Of a DNA stretch of 40,501 nucleotides, positions 5,816-13,912 are shown in pieces. Each line of letters starts with the position of its first letter. Positions within the stretch are counted from its first letter, which is position 1. Both the position numbers and the translations under genes were made by a program. Source of the stretch: a virus; IMG/VR virus record IMGVR_UViG_3300032050_000311, positions 1 to 40,501 of that record. One strand, given 5' to 3'. A model generated the notes under the pieces. That model saw only the letters and a program-made list of their open reading frames with translations, did not search any database and was not told the origin of the DNA.

Positions 5816-8785
5816 ATGCCCCGTCTATCAAAAATTGGAGCCGCCGCACTTGCCGCCTTTGGGTGGACAGGACTGCAATCGGTTACTGCAACCTACCTTG
5901 TAGTGGCTGGTGGTGGTGGTGGTGGCAGAGGTAACAATATAACCAGCTACGCTGGTGGCGGAGGTGGTGCGGGTGGTTTTAGAACAAGCACATTATCTTT
6001 AAACCCAACTCAGTCATACACAATTACTGTGGGTGCTGGTGGTGCTGGTTCTACATCAACTTCCAATAAGGGAACTAATGGAACTGATTCTGTATTTTCC
6101 TCAATAACATCTACTGGCGGCGGTGGTGGTGGTTCTTTAGGTAGTGGTGATGGTGCTAACGGAGGCAGTGGTGGCGGTGCAGGTTCTCCATCTGCCGCAG
6201 CATCTGGAGGCACAGGAAATACTCCAGCAACATCTCCATCACAAGGTAACAACGGTGGCAGTACAAGCGGATTTGTAAATTATGGTGGCGGCGGTGGCGG
6301 CGCTACTGCGGCTGGTGGAACTGGCAATACTGTATCTGGTGCTGGCGGTGCTGGCACAGCATCTTCAATTACAGGCTCTAGCGTTACCTATGCTGGCGGT
6401 GGTGGCGGTGGTGGTTTTAACAGTGGTGGCGCTGGAGGTAGCGGTGGCGGTGGAACAGGCGGTATTTCTAGTTCTGTTGGAACAGCAGGCACAGCCAACA
6501 CTGGTGGTGGTGGTGGTGGTGGGCCTAACAATAATGGTTCATCAGGCGGCTCAGGCATCGTCATCATTTCCTATGTTGGCGCACAACAATTTGGTGGTGG
6601 TGTCGTCACTTCTGTTGGTGGTAACACCATTCACACATTTACAACTTCTGGAACTCTTGTTCCAATCACGCCTTTGTCTGCATCCTATTTGGTTGTTGCT
6701 GGTGGCGGTGGCGGTGGTCAATATACAGGTTCTGGCGGTGGCGGTGCTGGCGGCTTTAGAACAAGTTCAGCCGTATTAGACACTAACTCAATTTATACAG
6801 TTACTGTAGGCGCTGGCGGCGCTGGCGGAGTTAGCGGTTCACAATCTGCAAATGGCTCAGACTCCGCATTTAGTTCAACAACTTCTACGGGTGGCGGCGG
6901 CGGCGGCGGTTATACAGGTTCTTTTTATAACGGAAAAAACGGCGGCTCTGGTGGTGGTGGTAATTATTCTGGTGCGGCAACAAACGGAACAGGAAATACG
7001 CCATCTACAAGCCCAAGCCAAGGAAATAATGGAGGCGCTGGCGGAGTAGGTAATGATTCTGGAGGCGGTGGCGGTGGCGCAACTGCGGCGGGTACTGCTG
7101 GTGCGGCGGCTGGTGGTAATGGAGGTGCAGGTACTGCCTCATCCATAAGCGGCTCCTCGGTCACTTATGCTGGCGGAGGTGGCGGTGCTAAATATCCATC
7201 TGGGACGGCGGGAACTGGTGGTGCGGGAGGCGGCGGTAACGGCGGTGTAAATGCCGCTGGCACAGCAGGCACAGCAAATACTGGCGGTGGTGGCGGCGGT
7301 TCAGGTTCTAGCAGTACAGCCGTTGCTGGTGGCTCAGGCGGCTCCGGCGTGGTCATCATCAGCTACCCCGGCTCAACTCAGCAAATGGCTGGTGGTACTG
7401 TCACCATCACTGGTGGTAATGTCATCCACACATTCACATCAACTGGATACTTGACACCAATCAAGTATGTGGGCAACTCTTTGCGTTTCCGTTCAAGTGC
7501 GACTGCTTATTTGAATAGGACAAATTCAAGTTCTGTAACAAATAACAAAATTTTTACTTACAGTTTATGGGTTAAAAGAGGTTCTTTTGGAGTAACCTCA
7601 TCACTTTTGGCTGGAGATAATTCAACAGCAATACATTATTTTGGGTATGGAAATTCATCTATTGCCGCTGATACTCTTGAGTTTTATGATGGTCAAACAG
7701 CCGCATGGAAAATTCAAACTAATGCCGTTTATCGTGACCCATCTGCTTATTATCATGTTATTTTGTCTGTTGATACAACACAAGCAACAGCCGCCAATAG
7801 AGTTAGAATTTATGTAAATGGTGTTGAATGTTCGTATGCAACAGCAACATACCCAGCACAAAATACTGTGCCAAATATAAATGTTGCTTCAATGCCTTTG
7901 TATATTGGTAGGCGTTCAAATGTAAGTCAATGGTATCTAGACGGCTACTTAACCGAAATAAACTTCATTGACGGTCAAGCCCTGACACCAAACAGTTTTG
8001 GAACATTCAACTCCTATGGTGTATGGCAACCCATCACCTATGGTGGCTCGTATGGCACAAATGGTTTTTACTTGCCGTTTACCAACACCACAAGCACAAC
8101 AACCTTGGGGTATGACTTCAGCCCTAACGGAAACAACTGGACAACCAACAACATCTCTTTGACTGCTGGCACAACCTACGACAGCATGACCGATGTGCCT
8201 ACACTGACAAGTGCGACAGCGGCTAATTATTCAGTTGCAAACCCACTTTCAACTTTATTCACAGTCACGGCTGGTAACATGGATTTCACTTATACAAATA
8301 GTACAAGTGGAGTTTGGTACTTAAAAGGAACCTTGGCTGTTTCATCTGACAAATACTATTGGGAAGTTACACCCACCAATGTCGGTGCTGGGTCAAATAT
8401 TTCGATAGGTATTATCTTGTCCTCAAATACACAAACAAACACCACCACAATTAATTTGGTTACTGATGGTTATGTGTACCATTGTGATGGAAATAAGTAT
8501 AGTGGCGCTGGTGGCGCAACTGGTGTGGCGTATGGAGCGACTTACACGAACAATGACGTTATTGGGGTTGCTCTAGATTTGACCGCAGGAACATTGGTTT
8601 TTTATAAAAACAATGTAAGCCAAGGAACAGCCTTCACTGGATTAACTTCCTCGTATATGCAATTGATTTGCAATCATCTGGGCGGTACATCAAGGACAGT
8701 TGCTGGTTCTGTCAACGCTGGTCAACGTCCATTCACCTACACCCCACCAAGCGGCTTTGTAGCCCTCAACACATTCAACCTATAA
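5816..8785 (+). CDS. Large Gly-rich adhesin with lectin-like and SPRY-like domains
   Basis: 989 residues. After a short hydrophobic N-terminus there are two homologous Gly-rich modules (about residues 25-281 and 290-545). Each opens with YLVVAGGGGGG and closes with a G(I/V)VIISY strand and IHTFT. Long Gly runs suggest stacked polyglycine II helices, the fold known from the T-even-type phage S16 gp38 adhesin. Residues about 551-730 (SLRFRSSATAYL, YSLWVKRG, RIYVNGVE, LYIGRR, GYLTEINFIDGQAL) look like a concanavalin/LamG lectin fold. Residues about 831-958 (YYWEVTP, GVALDLTAGTLVFYKNNVSQG) match an SPRY-like domain. The likely role is host recognition at the virion surface. Confidence 0.7.
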   Translation: MPRLSKIGAAALAAFGWTGLQSVTATYLVVAGGGGGGRGNNITSYAGGGGGAGGFRTSTLSLNPTQSYTITVGAGGAGSTSTSNKGTNGTDSVFSSITSTGGGGGGSLGSGDGANGGSGGGAGSPSAAASGGTGNTPATSPSQGNNGGSTSGFVNYGGGGGGATAAGGTGNTVSGAGGAGTASSITGSSVTYAGGGGGGGFNSGGAGGSGGGGTGGISSSVGTAGTANTGGGGGGGPNNNGSSGGSGIVIISYVGAQQFGGGVVTSVGGNTIHTFTTSGTLVPITPLSASYLVVAGGGGGGQYTGSGGGGAGGFRTSSAVLDTNSIYTVTVGAGGAGGVSGSQSANGSDSAFSSTTSTGGGGGGGYTGSFYNGKNGGSGGGGNYSGAATNGTGNTPSTSPSQGNNGGAGGVGNDSGGGGGGATAAGTAGAAAGGNGGAGTASSISGSSVTYAGGGGGAKYPSGTAGTGGAGGGGNGGVNAAGTAGTANTGGGGGGSGSSSTAVAGGSGGSGVVIISYPGSTQQMAGGTVTITGGNVIHTFTSTGYLTPIKYVGNSLRFRSSATAYLNRTNSSSVTNNKIFTYSLWVKRGSFGVTSSLLAGDNSTAIHYFGYGNSSIAADTLEFYDGQTAAWKIQTNAVYRDPSAYYHVILSVDTTQATAANRVRIYVNGVECSYATATYPAQNTVPNINVASMPLYIGRRSNVSQWYLDGYLTEINFIDGQALTPNSFGTFNSYGVWQPITYGGSYGTNGFYLPFTNTTSTTTLGYDFSPNGNNWTTNNISLTAGTTYDSMTDVPTLTSATAANYSVANPLSTLFTVTAGNMDFTYTNSTSGVWYLKGTLAVSSDKYYWEVTPTNVGAGSNISIGIILSSNTQTNTTTINLVTDGYVYHCDGNKYSGAGGATGVAYGATYTNNDVIGVALDLTAGTLVFYKNNVSQGTAFTGLTSSYMQLICNHLGGTSRTVAGSVNAGQRPFTYTPPSGFVALNTFNL

Positions 8786-8794
8786 GGAACAACC

Positions 8795-9871
8795 ATGCCA
8801 ACAACATATGCAATTCCTGATGGTCGTACTGTGATGGCGGCTACGCTGTACACGGGTAATGGGTCAACGCAAACAATCAATAACTCTGCAAATGGTGTTT
8901 CATTTGCTCCTGATTTGGTGTGGGTTAAGGTGCGAAGCAGTGCGGCTACCCACGGTTTAATTGATTCTGTCAGGGGTGCTGGAATTGCATTGGCTAGTAA
9001 TCTTACTGATGCCGAAAGAAACAACGGGACTGGCGCTGGCGGGGACGTAATTGCCTTCAATTCAAACGGATTCAATCTAGGAAACAACACTACTGGAAGC
9101 GCAACAAATAGCAATTTATCTGGCTCAACCTACGTTGGCTGGCAATGGAACGCTGGCGGCTCAACAGTAACAAACACCAGCGGGACAATCTCATCACAAG
9201 TAAGAGCAAATGCAACTGCTGGCTTTAGCGTGGTGACTTATACAGGTACAGGTACAGCCGCAACCATAGGGCATGGACTTGGTGTTGCACCATCTATGAT
9301 GATTATTAAGAGCAGGCCGACTGCAAGCACTTCTTGGATTGTGTATCACAGTTCAATCAGTCCAACAAACTTGCTAACACTACAAACAACAGCGGCTCAA
9401 CAAAACCTGCCGTTATATTTTAACTCTACTGCACCAACATCTTCTGTGTTTAGTATTGGTTCTGCCGCTAACACGGGTACTGACTTAAATGTAAATGGTT
9501 CAACCTATGTCGCATACTGCTTTGCCGCAGTAGCTGGATACTCTGCGTTTGGTAAATACACAGGCAATGGCTCTACTGATGGTGTGTTTGTATATTTAGG
9601 ATTTAGACCGAGGTTCGTTATGGTCAAGCAGACAAACGCTGTAGGAAATTGGATTGTTTGGGATACCTCAAGGTCAACATACAACCAAATGCAAGATTAT
9701 CTTTTGCCAAACAGTTCAGCCGCTGAAGCAAACAATGTGCTTGTGTCTATCGATGTTTTGTCCAACGGCTTCAAGTGCAGAACAGCAGATGACGACATTA
9801 ACGGCAGCGGTGGCACATACATTTACGCCGCCTTCGGCGAAAATCCAACGAAATTTGCAAATGCCCGATGA
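8795..9871 (+). CDS. DUF7483-like tail/adhesin protein
   Basis: 358 residues with motifs I know from repeated domains of marine and freshwater phage structural proteins, probably what Pfam lists as DUF7483: TYTGNGSTQTI, FAPDLVWVKVRS, HGLIDSVRGAG, FNSNGFNLG, STYVGWQWNAGG, then a second half with GHGLGVAPSMMIIKSR and GFRPRFVMVKQTN. The two halves look like related beta domains. Such proteins sit among fibre genes and are thought to mediate surface binding. A 39-bp gap follows before the next gene. Confidence 0.65.
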   Translation: MPTTYAIPDGRTVMAATLYTGNGSTQTINNSANGVSFAPDLVWVKVRSSAATHGLIDSVRGAGIALASNLTDAERNNGTGAGGDVIAFNSNGFNLGNNTTGSATNSNLSGSTYVGWQWNAGGSTVTNTSGTISSQVRANATAGFSVVTYTGTGTAATIGHGLGVAPSMMIIKSRPTASTSWIVYHSSISPTNLLTLQTTAAQQNLPLYFNSTAPTSSVFSIGSAANTGTDLNVNGSTYVAYCFAAVAGYSAFGKYTGNGSTDGVFVYLGFRPRFVMVKQTNAVGNWIVWDTSRSTYNQMQDYLLPNSSAAEANNVLVSIDVLSNGFKCRTADDDINGSGGTYIYAAFGENPTKFANAR

Positions 9872-9897
9872 CGAATAAACTAACGCCCATCACATTC

Positions 9898-9903
9898 AAG
9901 GAG
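9898..9903 (+). promoter_or_regulatory. Ribosome binding site AAGGAG supporting a TTG start at 9911
   Basis: AAGGAG lies seven bases before TTG 9911. No ATG is available in frame at that spacing, so this site decides the start of the gene. Confidence 0.65.
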
Positions 9904-9910
9904 AATTAAA

Positions 9911-10387
9911 TTGTCACACTTTGCCCGAGTAGAAAACGGTATGGTCACTCAGGTGATTGTTGCTGAACAAGACTTCATCGACACTGGTGCAGTTGGTCAC
10001 GGCTGGATTCAGACCAGCTACAACACGCTCGGTAACCAGCACCCACAAGGTCGCCCATTGCGTGGCAACTACGCTGGCATTGGCTACACCTATGACGAGA
10101 CAAACGATGTCTTCATTGCCCCCAAGCCTTTTGATAACTGGGTGCTGGACACTGCCACATGGCTGTGGAACCCACCTATTGCTATGCCTGTGGATGAATA
10201 CTTCTACACATGGAATCAAGAGACTACAGCATGGGACAAAGGCGACTTGCGCCCTGTGGTTGTTGTGGAGCCTGTTGTGGAGCCTGCACCAGTGGATAGT
10301 CCCGTTGTGGAGCCTGAAGCGGTAGTTGAGACTCCAGTAGAAACCACCCCACAAGAACCTGAAGCGGTCGTTGAGGTAAAACCATGA
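9911..10387 (+). CDS. Phage fibre-region protein with acidic Val/Pro/Glu repeat tail
   Basis: 158 residues starting at TTG 9911, set by a good AAGGAG site. Residues 1-110 have a conserved phage pattern (FARVENGMVTQVIVAE, WIQTSYNT, LRGNYAGIGYTYDE, FIAPKPFDNWVLD, YTWNQETTAWDKGD) with many aromatic residues. I have seen it in cyanophage and podovirus tail clusters without a function. Residues about 115-158 are low complexity, made of VVEP/VETP/EPEAVVE units, and probably form an extended acidic linker. The end overlaps the next ATG by four bases. Confidence 0.65.
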   Translation: MSHFARVENGMVTQVIVAEQDFIDTGAVGHGWIQTSYNTLGNQHPQGRPLRGNYAGIGYTYDETNDVFIAPKPFDNWVLDTATWLWNPPIAMPVDEYFYTWNQETTAWDKGDLRPVVVVEPVVEPAPVDSPVVEPEAVVETPVETTPQEPEAVVEVKP

Positions 10388-11607
10388 GTTTAATTCTTTC
10401 AGGCACGGACGGTTTGTCCGACATCGACGGTTCTGCCGCAACCCCTGCTGTCAGGGGAACAGATACAAACACAGGTATATTCTTCCCTGCCGCTGACACC
10501 ATTGCTTTTGCTGAAGGTGGTGCGGAGATTGCAAGGTTTGATAGCTCAGGTAACTTGGGGATTGGTACTGCTTCACCGAGTTCTAAACTTCATGTTGCTG
10601 GGGGGTCTGGCTCTACTATTAGAAACACAGCGTCTGCTGGGTCATCATGGTTTGTTGGCTCTAATGTAGATTCATACATTCTGCATAATGAGTCAAATAC
10701 GCCAATGGTGTTTACAACAAACGGCACAGAACGTATGCGTATCGACTCCAGCGGTAATGTGGGGATTGGTGTTGCGCCAAGTTATCGTCTTGAAGTAAAA
10801 GGGCCAGCGGCTACTGCGGGTCAATTAAGCATTCACGATGGCACAGGGGATACGGTTGTTTCTGGTAACAATGCGGCATCTTTGTTGTTCCAAGCTAGAG
10901 ATACAAGCGTTCGGACAATTGCTGAAATTGATGCTGTAAACACAACCACCAATGGTACTGGTGGGGCAATGGTGTTTCAAACAAGAATTAGTGACACTCT
11001 TGCAGAACGTATGCGTATCGACTCCAGCGGTAACTTGCTGGTGGCTCAAAGTGCCACTGTTTTGACTGGAACCATACAATTTACTTTTGATGGTTTTTCA
11101 CAACAAGGTATGTGCATTAAAAATAGTGCAAATAGTCAAAATGGTGCGGCAATAAGATTTATTGATTTTAACAATGCTTATACAGGCGGTGGAATTTATT
11201 ATTCTTCTTCTAATTCTATTAGTTATACAACATCATCTGATTACAGATTAAAAGAAAACATTGCACCTATGACTGGGGCATTGGCAAAAGTTGCTGCGCT
11301 TAAACCAGTTACTTACACATGGAAATCTGAACCAAATAAAACAAGCGAAGGGTTTATTGCCCATGAATTACAGGCAATTATTCCACAAGCAGTTATTGGA
11401 ACAAAGGATGAAATAGAAATTTATAAAGATGAAGAAGGAGCCGAACATTCCCGCCCAAGATATCAGTCTATAGATACCTCATTTTTAATAACAACCCTAA
11501 CAGCAGCCATCCAAGAACAGCAAGCCCTCATCACAGACCTGACAGCACGAATCACAGCGTTAGAAACACAAAGCGCGGATAATCCCCCACAAGGAGAAAC
11601 ACCATGA
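10384..11607 (+). CDS. Tail fibre with C-terminal S74 intramolecular chaperone
   Basis: 407 residues. The N-terminal half carries repeated (F/I)DSSGN(L/V)GIG-type fibre units (three copies of an RMRIDSSGN/RFDSSGN motif). From about residue 284 the sequence is an S74 peptidase (intramolecular chaperone) domain: SSDYRLKENIAPM, VAALKPVTYTWK, EGFIAHELQ, a Tyr-Gln-Ser-Ile-Asp motif, and a final heptad-like helix. In this family (phage K1F endosialidase type) the domain folds a trimeric fibre and then cleaves itself at the Ser-Asp bond, here Ser285-Asp286. The mature fibre would thus end near residue 285. Confidence 0.8.
   Translation: MSLILSGTDGLSDIDGSAATPAVRGTDTNTGIFFPAADTIAFAEGGAEIARFDSSGNLGIGTASPSSKLHVAGGSGSTIRNTASAGSSWFVGSNVDSYILHNESNTPMVFTTNGTERMRIDSSGNVGIGVAPSYRLEVKGPAATAGQLSIHDGTGDTVVSGNNAASLLFQARDTSVRTIAEIDAVNTTTNGTGGAMVFQTRISDTLAERMRIDSSGNLLVAQSATVLTGTIQFTFDGFSQQGMCIKNSANSQNGAAIRFIDFNNAYTGGGIYYSSSNSISYTTSSDYRLKENIAPMTGALAKVAALKPVTYTWKSEPNKTSEGFIAHELQAIIPQAVIGTKDEIEIYKDEEGAEHSRPRYQSIDTSFLITTLTAAIQEQQALITDLTARITALETQSADNPPQGETP
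10727..10757 (+). repeat. 31-bp direct repeat, copy 1
   Basis: Perfect 31-bp repeat shared with 11003-11033, encoding the fibre motif ERMRIDSSGN in the S74 fibre gene. The two copies are 276 bp apart and in the same frame. Confidence 0.85.
11003..11033 (+). repeat. 31-bp direct repeat, copy 2
   Basis: Second perfect copy of the 31-bp sequence at 10727-10757. Recombination between copies would delete 276 bp (92 codons) in frame from the fibre shaft. Confidence 0.85.
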
Positions 11608-12671
11608 GCAGTACCTATTCCTCAAGCCTGCGTATCGAGTTGATTGGTTCTGGCGACCAAGCCGGTGCGTGGGGTGCAACCACCGACAGCAACCTTGCCT
11701 ACGTTTTGGACACAGCCATCGCAGGGTATCAAGCTGTCACGGTGTCCTCTGCCGCCCAAGCCCTGACCTATGTCAACGGGCCATCCTCCAGCGCATCGCT
11801 GAACCAATCGGTGTACGCCATGTTGAAGTTCAACAGCGCGGCAGCAGCCTCAGCCATCTACGCCCCGCCAGTGTCTAAACAGTACATCATCTGGAACAAC
11901 TCTGGCTACACCATTACCATCTACAACTCTACGGTCATCGGCAACACAACAGCCGCAGGTACTGGGGTTGCAATTGCAGACGGCGACAAAGTCCTTGTCT
12001 GGTCTGACGGCACAAACTTCTACGAAGTACAAGCAGCAAACTTGACAGGCACATTGGCTATTGCCAAGGGCGGTACAGGAGCCACATCAGCGTCTGCCGC
12101 AAGAACAAACCTTGGCTTGGTGATTGGCACGGATGTGGCTGCAATTGCTTCCCCTGCGTTTACTGGCAACCCCACAGCGCCGACGCAATCCACTTCGGAT
12201 AACGATACGTCAATCGCTACAACAGCATTTGTTAAGGCGGCAATTGCGGCTGCTTTATACCCTGTTGGTTCTCTTTACACTGCAACAGTGTCAACCAACC
12301 CAGCTACATTGCTTGGTTTTGGTACATGGACTGCGTTTGGTGCTGGCCGAGTGATGATTGGCGCGGGTACAGGCGGAGGCGGAACATACACCGCAGGCGC
12401 AACAGGCGGCAGCAAAGATGCAATTGTTGTTAGCCACACCCACACTGCATCAGTCACAGACCCCGGACACAACCACACTTATCTCAGACCAAGTAGCGCC
12501 TTACCGCAATCAGGCAGTTCAACAAACTGTTTTGTTCCTGCAAACATAACTGATACAACTAGTACCGCAACCACAGGCATTACCGTGGCAAATAGCACAA
12601 CAGGTTCTTCTGGTACAGACGCAAACCTTCAACCATATATTGTTGTGTATATGTGGGAACGCACCGCTTGA
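11604..12671 (+). CDS. Tail fibre/collar-type protein with C-terminal tip domain
   Basis: 355 residues. The N-terminus (SSSLRIELIGSGDQAGAWGATTDSN) is a virion-anchoring pattern common in phage fibre proteins. The middle contains the shaft motif LAIAKGGTGATSASAARTNLG and PAFTGNPTAPT...TSIATTAFVKAA. The C-terminal domain has YPVGSLYTATVSTNPATLLGFGTW, GRVMIGAG, SHTHT, HNHTY and NLQPYIVVYMWERTA, the layout of T4 gp12-like collar/receptor-binding tips, where His pairs can bind metal ions. It starts on an ATGA overlap with the S74 fibre gene. A receptor-binding fibre is the most likely role. Confidence 0.75.
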   Translation: MSSTYSSSLRIELIGSGDQAGAWGATTDSNLAYVLDTAIAGYQAVTVSSAAQALTYVNGPSSSASLNQSVYAMLKFNSAAAASAIYAPPVSKQYIIWNNSGYTITIYNSTVIGNTTAAGTGVAIADGDKVLVWSDGTNFYEVQAANLTGTLAIAKGGTGATSASAARTNLGLVIGTDVAAIASPAFTGNPTAPTQSTSDNDTSIATTAFVKAAIAAALYPVGSLYTATVSTNPATLLGFGTWTAFGAGRVMIGAGTGGGGTYTAGATGGSKDAIVVSHTHTASVTDPGHNHTYLRPSSALPQSGSSTNCFVPANITDTTSTATTGITVANSTTGSSGTDANLQPYIVVYMWERTA

Positions 12672-12674
12672 GGT
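12670..12674 (+). promoter_or_regulatory. Ribosome binding site GAGGT deciding the ATT start at 12680
   Basis: GAGGTAGAAA at 12670-12679 is identical to the ten bases before the ATG at 101. Here it stands directly before ATT at 12680, at the same spacing. Confidence 0.6.
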
Positions 12675-12679
12675 AGAAA

Positions 12680-13375
12680 ATTGATCCGATCAGCCTTCTC
12701 TTTGCCGCTAATGCTTGTGTCGCCGCCATCAAGGAAGGTTGTGAGCTATACAAGCAGGCGAAGACTTCTTTCATGGAGGTCAAAAGCACTGTTGACGAGG
12801 CTGTTGGCGTTTATAGGGAAGTTACTGGATTTTGGAGTAACTTTAGTAACTTCTTCAAACCCAAGGCAAAGCAGTCAACGCCCAAGCCTGTGGCGAAAAA
12901 GAAAGACAAGTTCGTTGCCGTTGACGAAACCGAAGTCATGGTTGGGGTTGTCAAGCAGCTTACCGAGTTCTTCAAGATTCAAGAGCAGTTAGCTGCACAC
13001 ATTCGGGAAGAGGAGGAGAAGTCCAGAAACGTCTACGAACCTGACCAGAATCAAATGGAAGCCGCACTGAAGCGGGTCATGGCGCAGGATCAGATGGCGG
13101 AGTTGGAGAAGACAATAAGGGAAACGATGGTGTATCAAAGCCCTCCCGAAATGGGTGCGCTGTACAGCAAAGTGTTTGAGATGCGGGATGTCATAGCCGC
13201 TGAACAAGAAGCTGCCAGACTTGCACAGGAACAACGGGAGCGAAGATTGAGATGGCAACGACACCAAAGGGAAAGAAGCCAAAACCTGCGAGCGGGAGCA
13301 GCCGTCCTAGCCCTTATTCTTATCCTGTACCTGTGGACGTGGTTCCTGTGGTTGAAACAACTGAGGAGCTTGTGA
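12680..13375 (+). CDS. Membrane-associated phage protein with coiled coil and C-terminal TM; probable ATT start
   Basis: The frame is open from after a TAG at 12674. Reading from ATT 12680 gives 231 residues starting (M)DPISLLFAANACVAAIKEG, which fits the usual MIDP.. start of this podovirus family. The first ATG in frame (12773) has no ribosome site and would remove this conserved N-terminus. The middle is charged and helical (KPKAKQSTPKPVAKKKDK; then long coiled-coil-like Glu/Gln/Arg stretches), with a single transmembrane segment near the end (AVLALILILYLWTWFLWL). Its position directly before the holin and spanin genes suggests a part in lysis or the membrane stage of ejection; I cannot name a function. 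Confidence 0.65.
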   Translation: MDPISLLFAANACVAAIKEGCELYKQAKTSFMEVKSTVDEAVGVYREVTGFWSNFSNFFKPKAKQSTPKPVAKKKDKFVAVDETEVMVGVVKQLTEFFKIQEQLAAHIREEEEKSRNVYEPDQNQMEAALKRVMAQDQMAELEKTIRETMVYQSPPEMGALYSKVFEMRDVIAAEQEAARLAQEQRERRLRWQRHQRERSQNLRAGAAVLALILILYLWTWFLWLKQLRSL

Positions 13376-13593
13376 TGGGAATGGTGGGCTGGGTGGTGGC
13401 GGTTTTGTTGGTGGCCTTGATGCTGCCGTTGTTGGCGTTCATGTATCTGGACATACTGGAGACAAGGAACGATGCCAAACAGCAGTTGGAGAAGGTGGAG
13501 AAGCTGAGACAAGAAATCGAAAGAAAGAATCGGGACAGTCCAAAAGAGTTTGAGGACAACCCCATTTTTGACCGGAGGAAGAAACATGAGTAA
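13252..13593 (+). CDS. Small TM plus coiled-coil protein of the lysis cassette
   Basis: As drawn, 113 residues with a Pro/Lys-rich head, one strong transmembrane segment (VGWVVAVLLVALMLPLLAFMY) and a charged coiled coil (ETRNDAKQQLEKVEKLRQEIERK). A second start at 13375 gives 72 residues. It has a better ribosome site (GAGGAG) and a TGATG overlap with the previous stop, the same coupling used elsewhere in this block, and I slightly favour it. The longer form would overlap the previous gene by 124 nt. The shape resembles small spanin- or holin-associated membrane proteins. Role in lysis is inference from position. Confidence 0.6.
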   Translation: MATTPKGKKPKPASGSSRPSPYSYPVPVDVVPVVETTEELVMGMVGWVVAVLLVALMLPLLAFMYLDILETRNDAKQQLEKVEKLRQEIERKNRDSPKEFEDNPIFDRRKKHE

Positions 13594-13912
13594 GCAACTT
13601 GAGAAAGACTCAACCTACAACGAATTCGATACCGACCACGACGGCGTGGTGACGGACACGGAGTTAGCTCGCTCTGAGCGCATGATTGTCATTGAGAACA
13701 TGGACAAGATGGCTGACCAACAGAGGATCATGGCTTGGGCGGCATTGGTTGCACCGCCTGTACTCATTGCTTACTTGGCATCTGAACTGGTTGCACTGGA
13801 GAAGGTCAATGCCCTGAATGGTTTGGTGACCACCTACTGCGCTGCAATGGGTACGATTGTGGTGGCGTTCATGGCGGCAACTGCCTACGTCCGTGGAAAG
13901 ACCAACGAATGA
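13586..13912 (+). CDS. Holin-like membrane protein with an N-terminal EF-hand loop
   Basis: 108 residues from ATG 13586, chosen because GGAGGAAGAAAC lies directly before it. Residues 15-26 read DTDHDGVVTDTE, a canonical 12-residue EF-hand loop with acidic or oxygen ligands at positions 1, 3, 5, 9 and 12. A short amphipathic helix (RSERMIVIENMDKMADQQRIM) leads to two transmembrane segments (about 52-72 and 83-103) and a basic tail. Size, two TM helices and location just before Rz-like and endolysin genes indicate a class II-type holin or holin-like protein. Calcium binding is predicted by motif only. Confidence 0.65.
   Translation: MSKQLEKDSTYNEFDTDHDGVVTDTELARSERMIVIENMDKMADQQRIMAWAALVAPPVLIAYLASELVALEKVNALNGLVTTYCAAMGTIVVAFMAATAYVRGKTNE

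Noticed and set aside
6282-6779. 165-residue hydrophobic frame, Val/Ala/Leu-rich, that looks like a membrane protein
   Set aside because: It is the shifted reading of GGN-type glycine codons in the Gly-rich adhesin; the + 5816 frame explains the region completely.
5890-7450. Dense GGT/GGC repeats suggesting a CRISPR or satellite array
   Set aside because: The repeats are irregular glycine codons within an open reading frame, with no constant repeat-spacer structure.
9914-10441. 175-residue open frame on the - strand
   Set aside because: It is antisense to a well-supported gene, has no ribosome site, and its Arg/His/Trp-rich content reflects the codon pattern of the other strand.
12681-12992. 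103-residue frame starting at TTG 12681
   Set aside because: Overlaps the real gene in another frame; the product is Ser/Leu/Arg-rich with no family-like features, while the ATT 12680 frame is.
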